Origin: Phytoactinopolyspora mesophila
GTDB taxonomy: Bacteria > Actinomycetota > Actinomycetes > Jiangellales > Jiangellaceae
Direction of reading: 5' to 3'
Assembly (NCBI RefSeq): GCF_010122465.1
Contig: NZ_WLZY01000008.1
Location: 1-64,000, forward strand
Length of the DNA stretch: 64,000 bases
Shown here: positions 32,938 through 41,750 of the stretch, piece by piece
Layout of the letters: each line of letters opens with the position of its first letter
How positions within the stretch are numbered: position 1 is the first letter of the stretch
Translations under genes and position numbers: made by a program
The notes under the pieces: generated by a model
What the model was told of the DNA's origin: nothing
The model's database searches: none
What the model saw: only the letters and a program-made list of their open reading frames with translations

Positions 32938-34632
32938 CTATCTGGAGCTGGCTTGTAGATTCTGGTCACGGGCGATCGCCGAGTCGAGCGCACCGGCGCC
33001 CGCTTGCCGGGCCGCCTGCTCCGCGTCTACCTGAGCCTGGTACCGCGCTACCTCGTCCGCGACGGTGGTCCGGTCCCAGCCGAGATGCGCCGCGATGAGG
33101 TCCGCGACGGCGGGGGCAGCACTCACCCCGCCGTCGGGAGTCTCGAATGCCATCCGGGTGCGCCGGCTGAGCACGTCGTCGAGATGCTGCGCGCCTTCAT
33201 GGGTGACGGCGTAGACCGCTTCGACGCATAGATATCCGGCGCCACCGGGAATCGGCGCGGCCATCGCGGCGTCGTTCCCGATCATGTCCAGCAGATCCGT
33301 CACCGCCGATCCGTAACGGCCGAGCAGGCGCTCGAGCTCCGCTCCCGTGAGATTCGCCCGGTGGGCCACACTCAGCCGGTCCTCCCACAACTCGTGGTAA
33401 CCCACCGCGCCGAGGATGGGCAGCCGATCGGTCAACGACGGCGCGACGACGCGTCCCAGACCCGGAGCCGCGGCGTCGACCACGTCGGCGGCCATGACCC
33501 GGTACGTCGTGTACTTGCCACCGGCAATCACGAACAAACCCGGGGCCGGTTCGGCGACCGCATGCTCCCGGGAGAGCTGAGCGGTCTGGTCCGACTCTCC
33601 GGCGAGCAGCGGGCGCAGGCCCGCATACACCCCGGTCACATCGGCGACGGTCAGCGGGTCACGCAGGACAGCGTTGACATGATCGAGCAGATAGTCGACG
33701 TCGGCCCGGCTGGCCGTGGGCTGGGCGCGGTCGTGATCCCACGGCGTGTCCGTCGTTCCGACGATCCAATGCTCACCCCAAGGAATGACGAACAGCACGC
33801 TCTTTTCCGTGCGGGTGATCAGCCCCGTGGCCAATCGGATGCGGTCCCGGGGCACGAGCAGATGCACACCCTTGGACATGCGCACGCGGAACGGGCGCGG
33901 AGTGGCGGCCAGGGCATGGATCTCGTCGGCCCAGACACCGGTCGCGGCGATCACCCTGCGGGCCCGCACTTCGAACTGGTCGCCGCTCTGGTCGTCACGC
34001 ACCCACGCGCCGGTGACCCGGTTGCCGTCACGTCTCAGCTCGGTCGCCGCGACGCGGGTGAGCACGGTGGCCCCGTGCTGGGCGGCGGTGCGAGCGAGCA
34101 TCATCGTGTGCCGCGCGTCGTCGACCTGCGCGTCGTAGTACCGGATCGCCCCGGTCAGCGCCTCCGGCTTCAACGACGGCGCGAGGCGCAGCGCCCGGCG
34201 CCGGGAGAGGTGCCGGTGCCGCGGCAGCGCCCGGGCACCCCCGAGGGTGTCGTACAACAGCACGCCGGCGCCGACGTATGCGCGCTCCCAGCCGCGTCGG
34301 CGAAGCGGATAGAGGAACGGGACCGGCCGCACGAGGTGCGGCGCCAGCCGGTGCAGGAGCAGGCGGCGCTCCCGGAGCGCCTCACGTACCAGCGAGAAGT
34401 CGCGTTGCTCGAGGTAACGCAGCCCGCCATGGATGAGCTTGCTCGACCGGCTGGAGGTTCCGGCCGCCCAGTCCCGAGCTTCGACGAGCGCTACCGAGAG
34501 ACCCCGCGACGCCGCGTCCAGGGCGGCGCCCGCGCCCACCACACCACCACCGATGACCAGCACGTCGAACTCGGTCTCGGTCAACGTGCGCAGGGCCGCT
34601 TCCCGGTAAGACGGATCCAAACGAGAATGCAC
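32938..34632 (-). CDS. glpD: Aerobic glycerol-3-phosphate dehydrogenase
   Basis: 564-aa FAD enzyme that oxidises glycerol 3-phosphate to dihydroxyacetone phosphate at the membrane, feeding electrons to quinone. The FAD motif is VLVIGGGVVGAGAALDAASRG (split here: GGGVVGAG at about 28-35). SSKLIHGGLRYLEQ and VDDARHTMMLARTA are family signatures, and GKYTTYR lies near the end of the catalytic part. A C-terminal helical domain follows. GTG 34632 has GGAGGACC upstream. Third gene of glpF-glpK-glpD, 84 bp behind glpK. Confidence 0.95.
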   Translation of the reverse strand: MHSRLDPSYREAALRTLTETEFDVLVIGGGVVGAGAALDAASRGLSVALVEARDWAAGTSSRSSKLIHGGLRYLEQRDFSLVREALRERRLLLHRLAPHLVRPVPFLYPLRRRGWERAYVGAGVLLYDTLGGARALPRHRHLSRRRALRLAPSLKPEALTGAIRYYDAQVDDARHTMMLARTAAQHGATVLTRVAATELRRDGNRVTGAWVRDDQSGDQFEVRARRVIAATGVWADEIHALAATPRPFRVRMSKGVHLLVPRDRIRLATGLITRTEKSVLFVIPWGEHWIVGTTDTPWDHDRAQPTASRADVDYLLDHVNAVLRDPLTVADVTGVYAGLRPLLAGESDQTAQLSREHAVAEPAPGLFVIAGGKYTTYRVMAADVVDAAAPGLGRVVAPSLTDRLPILGAVGYHELWEDRLSVAHRANLTGAELERLLGRYGSAVTDLLDMIGNDAAMAAPIPGGAGYLCVEAVYAVTHEGAQHLDDVLSRRTRMAFETPDGGVSAAPAVADLIAAHLGWDRTTVADEVARYQAQVDAEQAARQAGAGALDSAIARDQNLQASSR

Positions 34633-34716
34633 GAGCAGGTCCTCCAGGCGTTCGGTGGCTGGTCCCCCGTGCCGGTGATCCCGGGTGGGGGCGGGGATGG
34701 CGGGTGTGACGGCGGG

Positions 34717-36234
34717 CTACTCGACGTCGTCGTCCACCCAGTCGAAGGTCTTGGTGACGGCCTTCTTCCACGTGCGGTAGGTACGTTCCCGCTCACCCGC
34801 GTCGAGCTTGGGCTCCCACCGCTTGTCCTCCGCCCAGTTGACCCGCAGGTCGTCGAGCCCGTCCCAGTAGCCGACGGCGAGTCCGGCCGCGTACGCGGCG
34901 CCGAGCGCCGTCGTCTCCGCCACCTGGGGGCGGACCACCGGCACGTCGAGAATGTCCGCCTGGAACTGCATGAGCAGTTCGTTCTGGACCATGCCGCCGT
35001 CTACCTTGAGCTCGGTCAGATCGACTCCGGAGTCGGCGTTCATCGCGTCGAGCACTTCCCGGGTCTGGAAGGCGGTCGCCTCCAGCACCGCTCGCGCCAG
35101 GTGGCCCTTGTCGACGAACCTGGTCAGCCCGACCAGGGCACCACGAGCGTCCGCCCGCCAGTAGGGCGCGAACAGGCCGGAGAACGCGGGAACGAAGTAG
35201 GCACCGCCGTTGTCGTCCACGGTGGCGGCCAACTGCTCGATCTCAGGTGCGGAGCCGATGATCCCGAGATTGTCCCGCAACCACTGCACCAGGGCGCCGG
35301 TGATGGCGATCGAGCCTTCCAGCGCATAGATCGGCGCCGCGTCGCCGAGTTTGTAGCACACGGTGGTCAGCAGCCCGTTTTCGCTGGCGACCTTCTCTTC
35401 ACCGGTGTTGAGCAGCATGAAGTTGCCGGTGCCGTAGGTGTTCTTGGCCGTTCCGATCTCGTAGCAGATCTGGCCGAAGGTGGCGGCCTGCTGGTCACCC
35501 AGGATTCCCGCGATCGGCACCCCCTTCAGCACACCTCCGGGACCACCCGCGCCGTAGACCTCCGACGACGAGCGGATCTCCGGCAACATGGACAGCGGAA
35601 TCCGCATCTCCGCGGCAATCTCCTCGTCCCAGGCCAGCGTGTCCAGGTCCATCAGCATGGTCCGAGACGCGTTGGTGACGTCGGTGATGTGCACGCCGCC
35701 GTTCACTCCGCCGGTGAGGTTCCACAACGTCCAGGTATCCATGTTGCCGAACAGCAGATCACCGTTCTCGGCCTTCTCCCGGGCGCCCTCGACGTTCTCG
35801 AGGATCCAGGTGACTTTCGGTCCGGAGAAGTAGGTGGCCAGCGGCAATCCGACCTTGGCCTTGTACCGCTCGGCTCCTCCGCCGAGAGCGCCGAGCCGTT
35901 CGACGATCGGCTGCGTCCGGGTGTCCTGCCAGACAATCGCGTTGTAGACCGGCTCACCCGTGTGCCGGTCCCACACCACGACGGTCTCGCGCTGATTCGT
36001 GATGCCGACGGCCGCGAGGTCGCCGATGTTGAGGTTGGCTTTGGCCAGCGCCTGACCGATCACGTCGCGGGTGTTCACGGTGATCTCCGCCGGGTTGTGC
36101 TCGACCCAGCCGGCCCGCGGAAAGATCTGCTCATGCTCCTTCTGACCGACGGAGACGATCGTGCCGGCACGGTCGAAGATGATGGCGCGGGTGCTCGTCG
36201 TTCCCTGATCGACAGCGAGGACGTACTGGGACAT
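34717..36234 (-). CDS. glpK: Glycerol kinase
   Basis: 505-aa FGGY-family kinase that phosphorylates glycerol to glycerol 3-phosphate. The phosphate motif DQGTTSTR is at about 9-16; substrate residues sit in [14 protein letters not shown] and IVWQDTRT; the C-terminal ATP signature is [17 protein letters not shown]. Length and motifs are standard. GGAG lies 4 nt before ATG 36234. Lies 60 bp behind glpF. A second kinase (38138) is in the divergent unit. Confidence 0.96.
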   Translation of the reverse strand: MSQYVLAVDQGTTSTRAIIFDRAGTIVSVGQKEHEQIFPRAGWVEHNPAEITVNTRDVIGQALAKANLNIGDLAAVGITNQRETVVVWDRHTGEPVYNAIVWQDTRTQPIVERLGALGGGAERYKAKVGLPLATYFSGPKVTWILENVEGAREKAENGDLLFGNMDTWTLWNLTGGVNGGVHITDVTNASRTMLMDLDTLAWDEEIAAEMRIPLSMLPEIRSSSEVYGAGGPGGVLKGVPIAGILGDQQAATFGQICYEIGTAKNTYGTGNFMLLNTGEEKVASENGLLTTVCYKLGDAAPIYALEGSIAITGALVQWLRDNLGIIGSAPEIEQLAATVDDNGGAYFVPAFSGLFAPYWRADARGALVGLTRFVDKGHLARAVLEATAFQTREVLDAMNADSGVDLTELKVDGGMVQNELLMQFQADILDVPVVRPQVAETTALGAAYAAGLAVGYWDGLDDLRVNWAEDKRWEPKLDAGERERTYRTWKKAVTKTFDWVDDDVE

Positions 36235-36294
36235 GATGCTCCATTCGACGAAGGTGGTTCTGGAATCGGGGACGGGTTCAGGATCGGAGAAGGG

Positions 36295-37101
36295 TCAGAA
36301 GACAACCTGTGAGAGCAGCCCGGCAAGAACGCCGCCCACTATCGGGCCGGCCACCGGTACCCAGGCATACGACCAGTCGCTGGAGCTCCTACGCCCAGCC
36401 GGGCGGGGCGGATCGGCGATGCCCTCGGTTCCCGGTCCCACGCTCACCGGCGAGGCCGTGGTTATTCTGCGTCCGGCGACAAGGACCGCATGAGCGATCC
36501 GGGGGCCGAGGTCACGGGCGGGGTTGATGGCGTACCCAGTCGGCCCACCCAGTGAGGCGCCGATTCCGACGACGAGCAACGCCACGGCCACCGGGCCGAG
36601 CTCGTGTGGCGTGCTGGCGAGCGACAGCACCACGATCACCAGCACGAAAGTGCCGATGACCTCGGTGGCGAAGTTCCAGCCGTAGCTGCGGATCGCCGGG
36701 CCGGTGGAAAAGACCGCGAGCTTCTTGCCTTCGTCGGCCTCCGCGTCGAAGTGTTTCTTGTACGCGACGTAGGCGACGCATGCGCCGAGGAACGCACCGA
36801 GGAACTGCCCGGCCACATACGTCATCGTCGAACCGATAGTGATGTCGACACCGGGCGCGTACTCGTCGGCGCCGCTGGCCCAGATGCCGAAGGTGACGGC
36901 GGGGTTGATGTGACCCCCCGACTTGAAGGCGACGAACACACCCGCCATAACCGCGAGGCCCCACCCGAAGTTGATCAACAGCCAGCCGCCGTCGAACCCC
37001 TTCGACTTGGCCAGCAGCACATTCGCGACAACGCCAGCACCGAGCAAGATCAACATGCCGGTGCCCAGCACCTCACTCACAAAAACCGAGCCGAGATCCA
37101 C
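36295..37101 (-). CDS. glpF: Glycerol facilitator (aquaglyceroporin) with extra loop
   Basis: 268-aa channel with six spans and the two half-helix motifs GGHINPAVTFG and GYAINPARDLGPR; the Asp after the second NPAR is typical of glycerol-conducting members. Between this motif and the last span there is an insert of roughly 25 residues rich in Pro, Arg and Ser (after HAVLVAGRR) that standard GlpF lacks. GTG 37101 was chosen because GGAG lies 5 nt upstream and the first span begins right after; the longer frame covers the regulatory region. First gene of the glycerol operon. Confidence 0.92.
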   Translation of the reverse strand: MDLGSVFVSEVLGTGMLILLGAGVVANVLLAKSKGFDGGWLLINFGWGLAVMAGVFVAFKSGGHINPAVTFGIWASGADEYAPGVDITIGSTMTYVAGQFLGAFLGACVAYVAYKKHFDAEADEGKKLAVFSTGPAIRSYGWNFATEVIGTFVLVIVVLSLASTPHELGPVAVALLVVGIGASLGGPTGYAINPARDLGPRIAHAVLVAGRRITTASPVSVGPGTEGIADPPRPAGRRSSSDWSYAWVPVAGPIVGGVLAGLLSQVVF

Positions 37102-37194
37102 TTCTACTCCATTCGCCGTTGAATGTCGTGCCGGATATCCGCGCGTGGATGTCGCAGAAACTACGCAGTCGGCTGGGCCGCCACAACACTCGGC

Positions 37195-37211
37195 GGTCGG
37201 CATTGTCGAAC
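37195..37211. promoter_or_regulatory. IclR-type operator candidate 1 (degenerate)
   Basis: Matches 13 of 17 positions of the perfect palindrome at 37306 and keeps the half CATTGTCGAA. It lies in the glpF/IclR divergent region, closer to glpF. Confidence 0.45.
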
Positions 37212-37305
37212 GAGACCGACAGTCGGTCGGCGAGTATGCCGCGAACCTGCGGTTGGTCCATCGTGGCTCACGGCCGTCAAGCCGCGTACGGACACACCCG
37301 TGGCC

Positions 37306-37322
37306 ATTCGACATTGTCGAAT
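37306..37322. promoter_or_regulatory. IclR-type operator candidate 2 (perfect)
   Basis: ATTCGACATTGTCGAAT, an 8-bp perfect inverted repeat with a one-base centre, 29 bp before the IclR start codon. With the copy at 37195 it would allow the IclR protein to control both divergent units. Confidence 0.6.
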
Positions 37323-37350
37323 CCGCACGCGATGGGATAGTTTCCAGCAC

Positions 37351-38115
37351 ATGCCGGGTCCGATTCAGGCGATCGAACGAGCGGCGGCCGTGCTGCGGCT
37401 GCTGGCCCGTGGCTCCGGCCGGCTGGGCCTCGGCGAGATCGCGGCGTCGCTGGACCTGCCCAAGGGCACGGCCCACGGCATTCTCCGCACCTTACACGGC
37501 GTGGGATTCGTCGAACAGGACCAGAGTACCGGCCAGTACCGCCTCGGCGCGGCGCTTCTCCATCTCGGCACCAGCTACCTGGACGCCAACGAACTGCGCT
37601 CACGATCGATCAACTGGGCGGACACCCTGGCGGCCCGCAGCGGCGAAGCCGTCCGGATCGGCACTCCGCTCGAGAGCAGCGTTCTCGTCGTCCACCACGT
37701 GTTCCGCCCGGACGACACACCTCAGACCCTGGACGTCGGCGCGATGCTGCCGCTGCACGCCACCGCCCTGGGCAAGGTCCTCCTCGCTTACGACGCCGAG
37801 CTCGCCTCGGTGATCCAGCGCGGCACGCTCACCTCACTCACCCGGCGGACCATCGTCCGGCCCGCCGCGCTCGCCCGCATACTGGCCGATGTCCGCCGCA
37901 CCGGCTGGGCGAACGAAACGGAAGAATGTATGCCCGGCGAAGCGAGCATCGCCGCTCCGATCCGGGCGCCTGGCGGCCTCGTAGTAGCCGCGATCGGTAT
38001 CTCCGGGCCGGTGGACCGGTTGTGCGGCGCGACGTTGACCCCTAAACCCGCGCTCGTCCGTGACGTTCAAGACGCCGCACGTGCGGTGTCCCGTGATCTC
38101 ATGACCGCAGGTTAA
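37351..38115 (+). CDS. IclR family regulator of glycerol genes (GylR-like)
   Basis: 254-aa regulator: winged helix at about 5-65 ([37 protein letters not shown]) and an IclR effector domain ([39 protein letters not shown]). Related GylR proteins in Streptomyces repress glycerol operons and respond to glycerol 3-phosphate. ATG 37351 was chosen since homology starts there; no good ribosome site is seen, so the message may have a very short leader. It is divergent from glpF and 22 bp ahead of a second glycerol kinase. Confidence 0.9.
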   Translation: MPGPIQAIERAAAVLRLLARGSGRLGLGEIAASLDLPKGTAHGILRTLHGVGFVEQDQSTGQYRLGAALLHLGTSYLDANELRSRSINWADTLAARSGEAVRIGTPLESSVLVVHHVFRPDDTPQTLDVGAMLPLHATALGKVLLAYDAELASVIQRGTLTSLTRRTIVRPAALARILADVRRTGWANETEECMPGEASIAAPIRAPGGLVVAAIGISGPVDRLCGATLTPKPALVRDVQDAARAVSRDLMTAG

Positions 38116-38137
38116 GCCCGACCGAGGATCGCTGAAG

Positions 38138-39637
38138 ATGGCCCAACGCTATGTCATGTCCATCGACCAAGGGACCACATCCACCCGCTGTATCCTCTTC
38201 GATCAACGTGGCCGGCTGGCCGCCGTGTCACAACGGGAACACCACCAGTACTTTCCCAAACCCGGATGGGTCGAGCAGGATGCGGTGGAGATCTGGCGCA
38301 ACGTCGACCGGATCGTGCCGCGGGCGCTGAGCGAAGCAGGGATCTCAGGAACCGACGTCGTCGCGCTCGGAATCGCCAACCAGCGTGAGACCTCTGTCAT
38401 CTGGGACCGTCACACCGGCGCACCCGTGGGGCACGCGATCGTGTGGCAGGACATTCGCACCGAGGAATTGGTGCGTGAACTCGCACATAAGCCGGGAGCG
38501 GAGAAGATCCGTGAGCGGTGCGGCTTGCCGCTGGCAACCTATTTCAGCGCACCCCGTATCCGGTGGATGCTCGATACCATTCCCCGGCTGCGAGAGCGGG
38601 CCGAACGCGGCGATGTGCTGTTCGGAACCATGGAAACCTGGCTGATCTGGAACCTCACCGGTGGCACCGACGGCGGCGTCCATGTCACCGACGTCACGAA
38701 CGCCAGCCGCACACTCCTGATGAACCTGGCCACGCTCTCCTGGGACGACGACCTCCTGGCCTTCTTCGACGTGCCGCGGCAAATGCTGCCCGAGATCCGG
38801 CCGTCCACGCAGATCTACGGCAAGACCCGTCGCGTCGTCCCCGGCATCAAGATCGCCGCCGCGCTCGGCGACCAGCACGCTGCCTTGTTCGGTCAGACCT
38901 GTTTCTCGCGGGGCGAGACCAAGTGCACCTACGGCACGGGCAGCTTCCTGCTGATGAATACCGGCACCACACTCGTGCGCTCCACCCACGGCTTGCTCAC
39001 CACCATCGGCTATCAGGTGGCCGGTGAGCGTGTGGTCTATGCGCTGGAAGGATCGATCGCGGTCACCGGCTCCCTGGTGCAATGGTTCCGGGACAGCCTG
39101 GGCCTGATCAACAGTGCACCGGAGATCGAGACTCTCGCGCGGACCGTCGAAGACAACGGCGGCTGCTACATCGTGCCGGCGTTCTCGGGCTTGTTCGCAC
39201 CGCATTGGCGTAGTGAAGCCCGTGGCGTCATCGCCGGCCTGACGTCGTACATCACCAAGGGCCACTTGGCCCGCGCAGTCCTGGAGTCCACGGCGTGGCA
39301 GACCAGGGAGGTGGTCGATGCGATGAACGCCGACTCCGGGTTGCGTTCGACAACCCTGAAGGTCGACGGGGGCATGACCGCCGACCACCTGTTGATGCAG
39401 CTCATCGCCGATGTCCTCGACATTCCGGTGATGCGCCCGATGGTGGCCGAAACGGTCTCGCTGGGCGCGGCCTATGCGGCCGGGCTCGCGGTGGGCTACT
39501 GGCCGGATCTCGAAGGGTTACGGCGCAACTGGCATCTAGCAGCCCGCTGGAATCCACAAATGGACGCCGGGCACCGGGAGGCAGAGTTCACCAACTGGAA
39601 GCGCGCGGTGGAACTCACCTTCAACTGGATCAAATGA
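38138..39637 (+). CDS. glpK: Second glycerol kinase
   Basis: 499-aa FGGY kinase, clearly paralogous to the product of 34717-36234. Motifs are the same: DQGTTSTR at about 10-17, [23 protein letters not shown], and [17 protein letters not shown]. All expected active-site segments are present, so it should be functional, yet it differs throughout from the first kinase. That argues for an old duplication or separate acquisition rather than recent copying. It is cotranscribed with the IclR regulator. It ends at a TGA that begins the left arm of an inverted repeat. Confidence 0.93.
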   Translation: MAQRYVMSIDQGTTSTRCILFDQRGRLAAVSQREHHQYFPKPGWVEQDAVEIWRNVDRIVPRALSEAGISGTDVVALGIANQRETSVIWDRHTGAPVGHAIVWQDIRTEELVRELAHKPGAEKIRERCGLPLATYFSAPRIRWMLDTIPRLRERAERGDVLFGTMETWLIWNLTGGTDGGVHVTDVTNASRTLLMNLATLSWDDDLLAFFDVPRQMLPEIRPSTQIYGKTRRVVPGIKIAAALGDQHAALFGQTCFSRGETKCTYGTGSFLLMNTGTTLVRSTHGLLTTIGYQVAGERVVYALEGSIAVTGSLVQWFRDSLGLINSAPEIETLARTVEDNGGCYIVPAFSGLFAPHWRSEARGVIAGLTSYITKGHLARAVLESTAWQTREVVDAMNADSGLRSTTLKVDGGMTADHLLMQLIADVLDIPVMRPMVAETVSLGAAYAAGLAVGYWPDLEGLRRNWHLAARWNPQMDAGHREAEFTNWKRAVELTFNWIK

Positions 39638-39718
39638 CGCCGACTTCAATACCGTCAGGTCGGACTGGGAGGCGGAATCCGGCCTGAACGCCATCTGGCG
39701 GTATTGAAGTGGGCGTCA
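39635..39718. terminator. Bidirectional inverted repeat capped by two stop codons
   Basis: Arms 39635-39660 and 39693-39718 pair over 26 bp with 3 mismatches. The left arm starts with the kinase stop TGA, and the right arm ends with the complementary stop of the LysR gene. Likely a shared terminator for convergent genes. Confidence 0.75.
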
Positions 39719-40624
39719 ACGCTCCGTCGCACGGTCCGCCGCCACTCGGAGTGCGTCCAGGCCAGCTTGGATCGACGGCCGGCGATCGGAGTCCGCCCGC
39801 CAGATGGCGAAGATGTTCCGTTGCATCGTGGCGTGCACCGGGGCCACCCGGACCCCCGCCGGCACCGGGCCCCGGCCCAGCCGAGGGGTCACGCAGATAC
39901 CCTGCCCGGCCGCGACCAGCGCGAGCTGGGTGTGGTGTTCACCGGCCACGTGCATTACCTTCGGCTCGATCCCGGCCTCACGCAATGTCAGCATCAGCCA
40001 TTCGTGGCAGTACTCGCCTTCGGGCCAGACCACCCACTCGTCGTCGGCGAAGTCCTCGAGTTTCACCTCGGGCTGCTGGGCCAGCGGATGAGCCGCGGGC
40101 ATGGCTAGGTCGGTGGGGTCCTCGAGCAGAATCTGCCGCGACAGACCCTCGGGCAGGACAAGCCGCTGGCTCTCCCAGTCGTTGACAACGGCGAGATCGA
40201 GATCGCCGCGGACCACACGAGGCACGATCTCATGCGGTTCGAGCTCCTGCAGCCGGGTCCGCAACTGCGGGTGCCGCTCGCCCAGCTCCACTAGAGCATC
40301 CGGCATCAGCCCACGTGCCGCCGTGGGGAACGCAGCGACGTCAAGCTCACCCACGGCCAGCCCTCGGCGCGCCTCCAGCTCGGATTGGGCTCGCTCCACC
40401 GACGCGATGATGTCGACGGCGCGTTCGGCCAGCAACCGGCCGGCGTCTGTGAGACGTACCCCGCGTCCACTCTTGGCCAGCAGCGGCTGCCCGACGTCGC
40501 GCTCCAACCTGGCCAGCTGCTGCGAGACCGCCGAGGTGGTGATGTGCAAACCGGAAGCCGCGCGGGTGACGGAACCATGCCGGGCGAGCGCGCTCAGGGT
40601 ACGCAAGTGCTCGAGATTCAACAC
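39716..40624 (-). CDS. LysR family transcriptional regulator
   Basis: 302-aa regulator with the LysR winged helix at about 3-60 (LEHLRTLSALARHGSVTRAASGLHITTSAVSQQLARLE) and a periplasmic-binding-like sensor domain (FPTAARGLMPDALVELGERHPQLR, GDLDLAVVNDW). GTG 40624 is preferred: AGGA lies 8 nt upstream and the helix-turn-helix begins directly; the longer frame adds a non-conserved stretch. It is divergent from an EamA exporter 76 bp away, the usual LysR-target layout. Confidence 0.9.
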   Translation of the reverse strand: MLNLEHLRTLSALARHGSVTRAASGLHITTSAVSQQLARLERDVGQPLLAKSGRGVRLTDAGRLLAERAVDIIASVERAQSELEARRGLAVGELDVAAFPTAARGLMPDALVELGERHPQLRTRLQELEPHEIVPRVVRGDLDLAVVNDWESQRLVLPEGLSRQILLEDPTDLAMPAAHPLAQQPEVKLEDFADDEWVVWPEGEYCHEWLMLTLREAGIEPKVMHVAGEHHTQLALVAAGQGICVTPRLGRGPVPAGVRVAPVHATMQRNIFAIWRADSDRRPSIQAGLDALRVAADRATER

Positions 40625-40699
40625 ATAAGCAATCCTAAACAATAGACTCCGTGAATTCTCGCTTGTGCTACGACGTTGTGCACCCGCATCGTGGACCAT

Positions 40700-41722
40700 A
40701 TGCGGGCTTCCCCACCCACCCAGCGCCCTGACACCGTCGGCAGACGGCTCGAACCATCCACCACCGCCCCGCTCTCGACGCGAACGGAACCGTACGGCCG
40801 CTCGAACTCCAACAGCCGGCGCCGGATCGTCCTCGACTGGCGCATCCGCTTCGTCCTCCTTTCCCTCATCTGGGGATTCAGCTTCCTGTTCATCAAGGTC
40901 GGCACGGACGGTTACGCGCCACTTCAGGTCACATTCGGGCGGATGGTGTTCGGCACCGCGATCCTCGCGGCCGTGCTGCTCATCAGAGGCGACCGGCTGC
41001 CTCGATCACGGCGCACGTGGGCGCACCTGATGGTCTCGGCATTCTTCCTCAACGCACTGCCGTTCACGCTCTTCGCGTACGCCGGGACGATGATCCCGTC
41101 CGCGGTGTCAGGCATCTGCAATGCGACCTCCCCGCTGTGGGGGATGGCGCTGTCGCTCGTCGCCTTGTCCGAGGACCGCCCCACCCGGCGCCGTGTCGCG
41201 GGGCTCGGGCTCGGTTTCATCGGCGTGCTCACCGTCCTCGGGGCATGGCAGGGCTTCTCCGGTACCGACCCAACGGGCACCGCGCTGGCCCTGGCCGCAT
41301 CCCTGAGCTACCCGATCGGCTGGATCTACGTCCGCCGCCACCTGGCCGGATGCCCCGAGTCGAACGTGTCGATCGCGGGGTCGCAACTGCTGCTCGGCAC
41401 GGTTCAGCTCACGGTCGTGACCGTCGCTTTCACATCCGTGCCGTCGTCGTTCCCCGTTGTTCCGCTGCTGGCCGTCGTCGCCCTGGGAGCTCTCGGCACC
41501 GGCATCGCGTTCCTGATCCAGTTCGGCATCGTCGCAGAGGTGGGGCCGACGACGGCCCAAATGGTCACCTACTTCATTCCGGTGATCGCAACGGCGGCAG
41601 GCGTCGTCGTTCTCGGCGAGACACTGCGCTGGTCGACGCCCGTCGGCGCGGTGATCATCCTGGCCGGAGCCGCGCTGACCCAGACGAAGCGCCGCCGCGC
41701 CAAACCTGGCGTCGTCGGGTGA
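40700..41722 (+). CDS. EamA family (DMT) transporter
   Basis: 340-aa membrane protein with ten predicted spans in two EamA repeats: WGFSFLFIKVG and the first repeat at about 55-180, then a second repeat ending ATAAGVVVLGETLRWSTPVGAVIILAGAALT. Such proteins usually export amino acids or metabolites. The start is unsure: ATG 40700 was taken; TTG 40676 is in frame but lacks a ribosome site. The first 40 residues are hydrophilic and Arg-rich. It is probably controlled by the divergent LysR gene. Confidence 0.85.
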   Translation: MRASPPTQRPDTVGRRLEPSTTAPLSTRTEPYGRSNSNSRRRIVLDWRIRFVLLSLIWGFSFLFIKVGTDGYAPLQVTFGRMVFGTAILAAVLLIRGDRLPRSRRTWAHLMVSAFFLNALPFTLFAYAGTMIPSAVSGICNATSPLWGMALSLVALSEDRPTRRRVAGLGLGFIGVLTVLGAWQGFSGTDPTGTALALAASLSYPIGWIYVRRHLAGCPESNVSIAGSQLLLGTVQLTVVTVAFTSVPSSFPVVPLLAVVALGALGTGIAFLIQFGIVAEVGPTTAQMVTYFIPVIATAAGVVVLGETLRWSTPVGAVIILAGAALTQTKRRRAKPGVVG

Positions 41723-41731
41723 GGCACCAAC

Positions 41732-41744
41732 CCGCGAAGCGCGG
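41732..41744. terminator. Short hairpin between convergent EamA and pyc genes
   Basis: CCGCG, loop AAG, CGCGG in the 28-bp gap between two convergent stop codons. Short, so only a weak candidate. Confidence 0.3.
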
Positions 41745-41750
41745 TCCGAA

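Noticed and set aside
33361-36312. Plus-strand open frame of 983 codons opposite glpD and glpK
   Set aside because: It is a by-product of GC-rich third positions in the minus-strand genes; its translation is His/Arg/Gly-rich without domains, and both real genes have full family matches.
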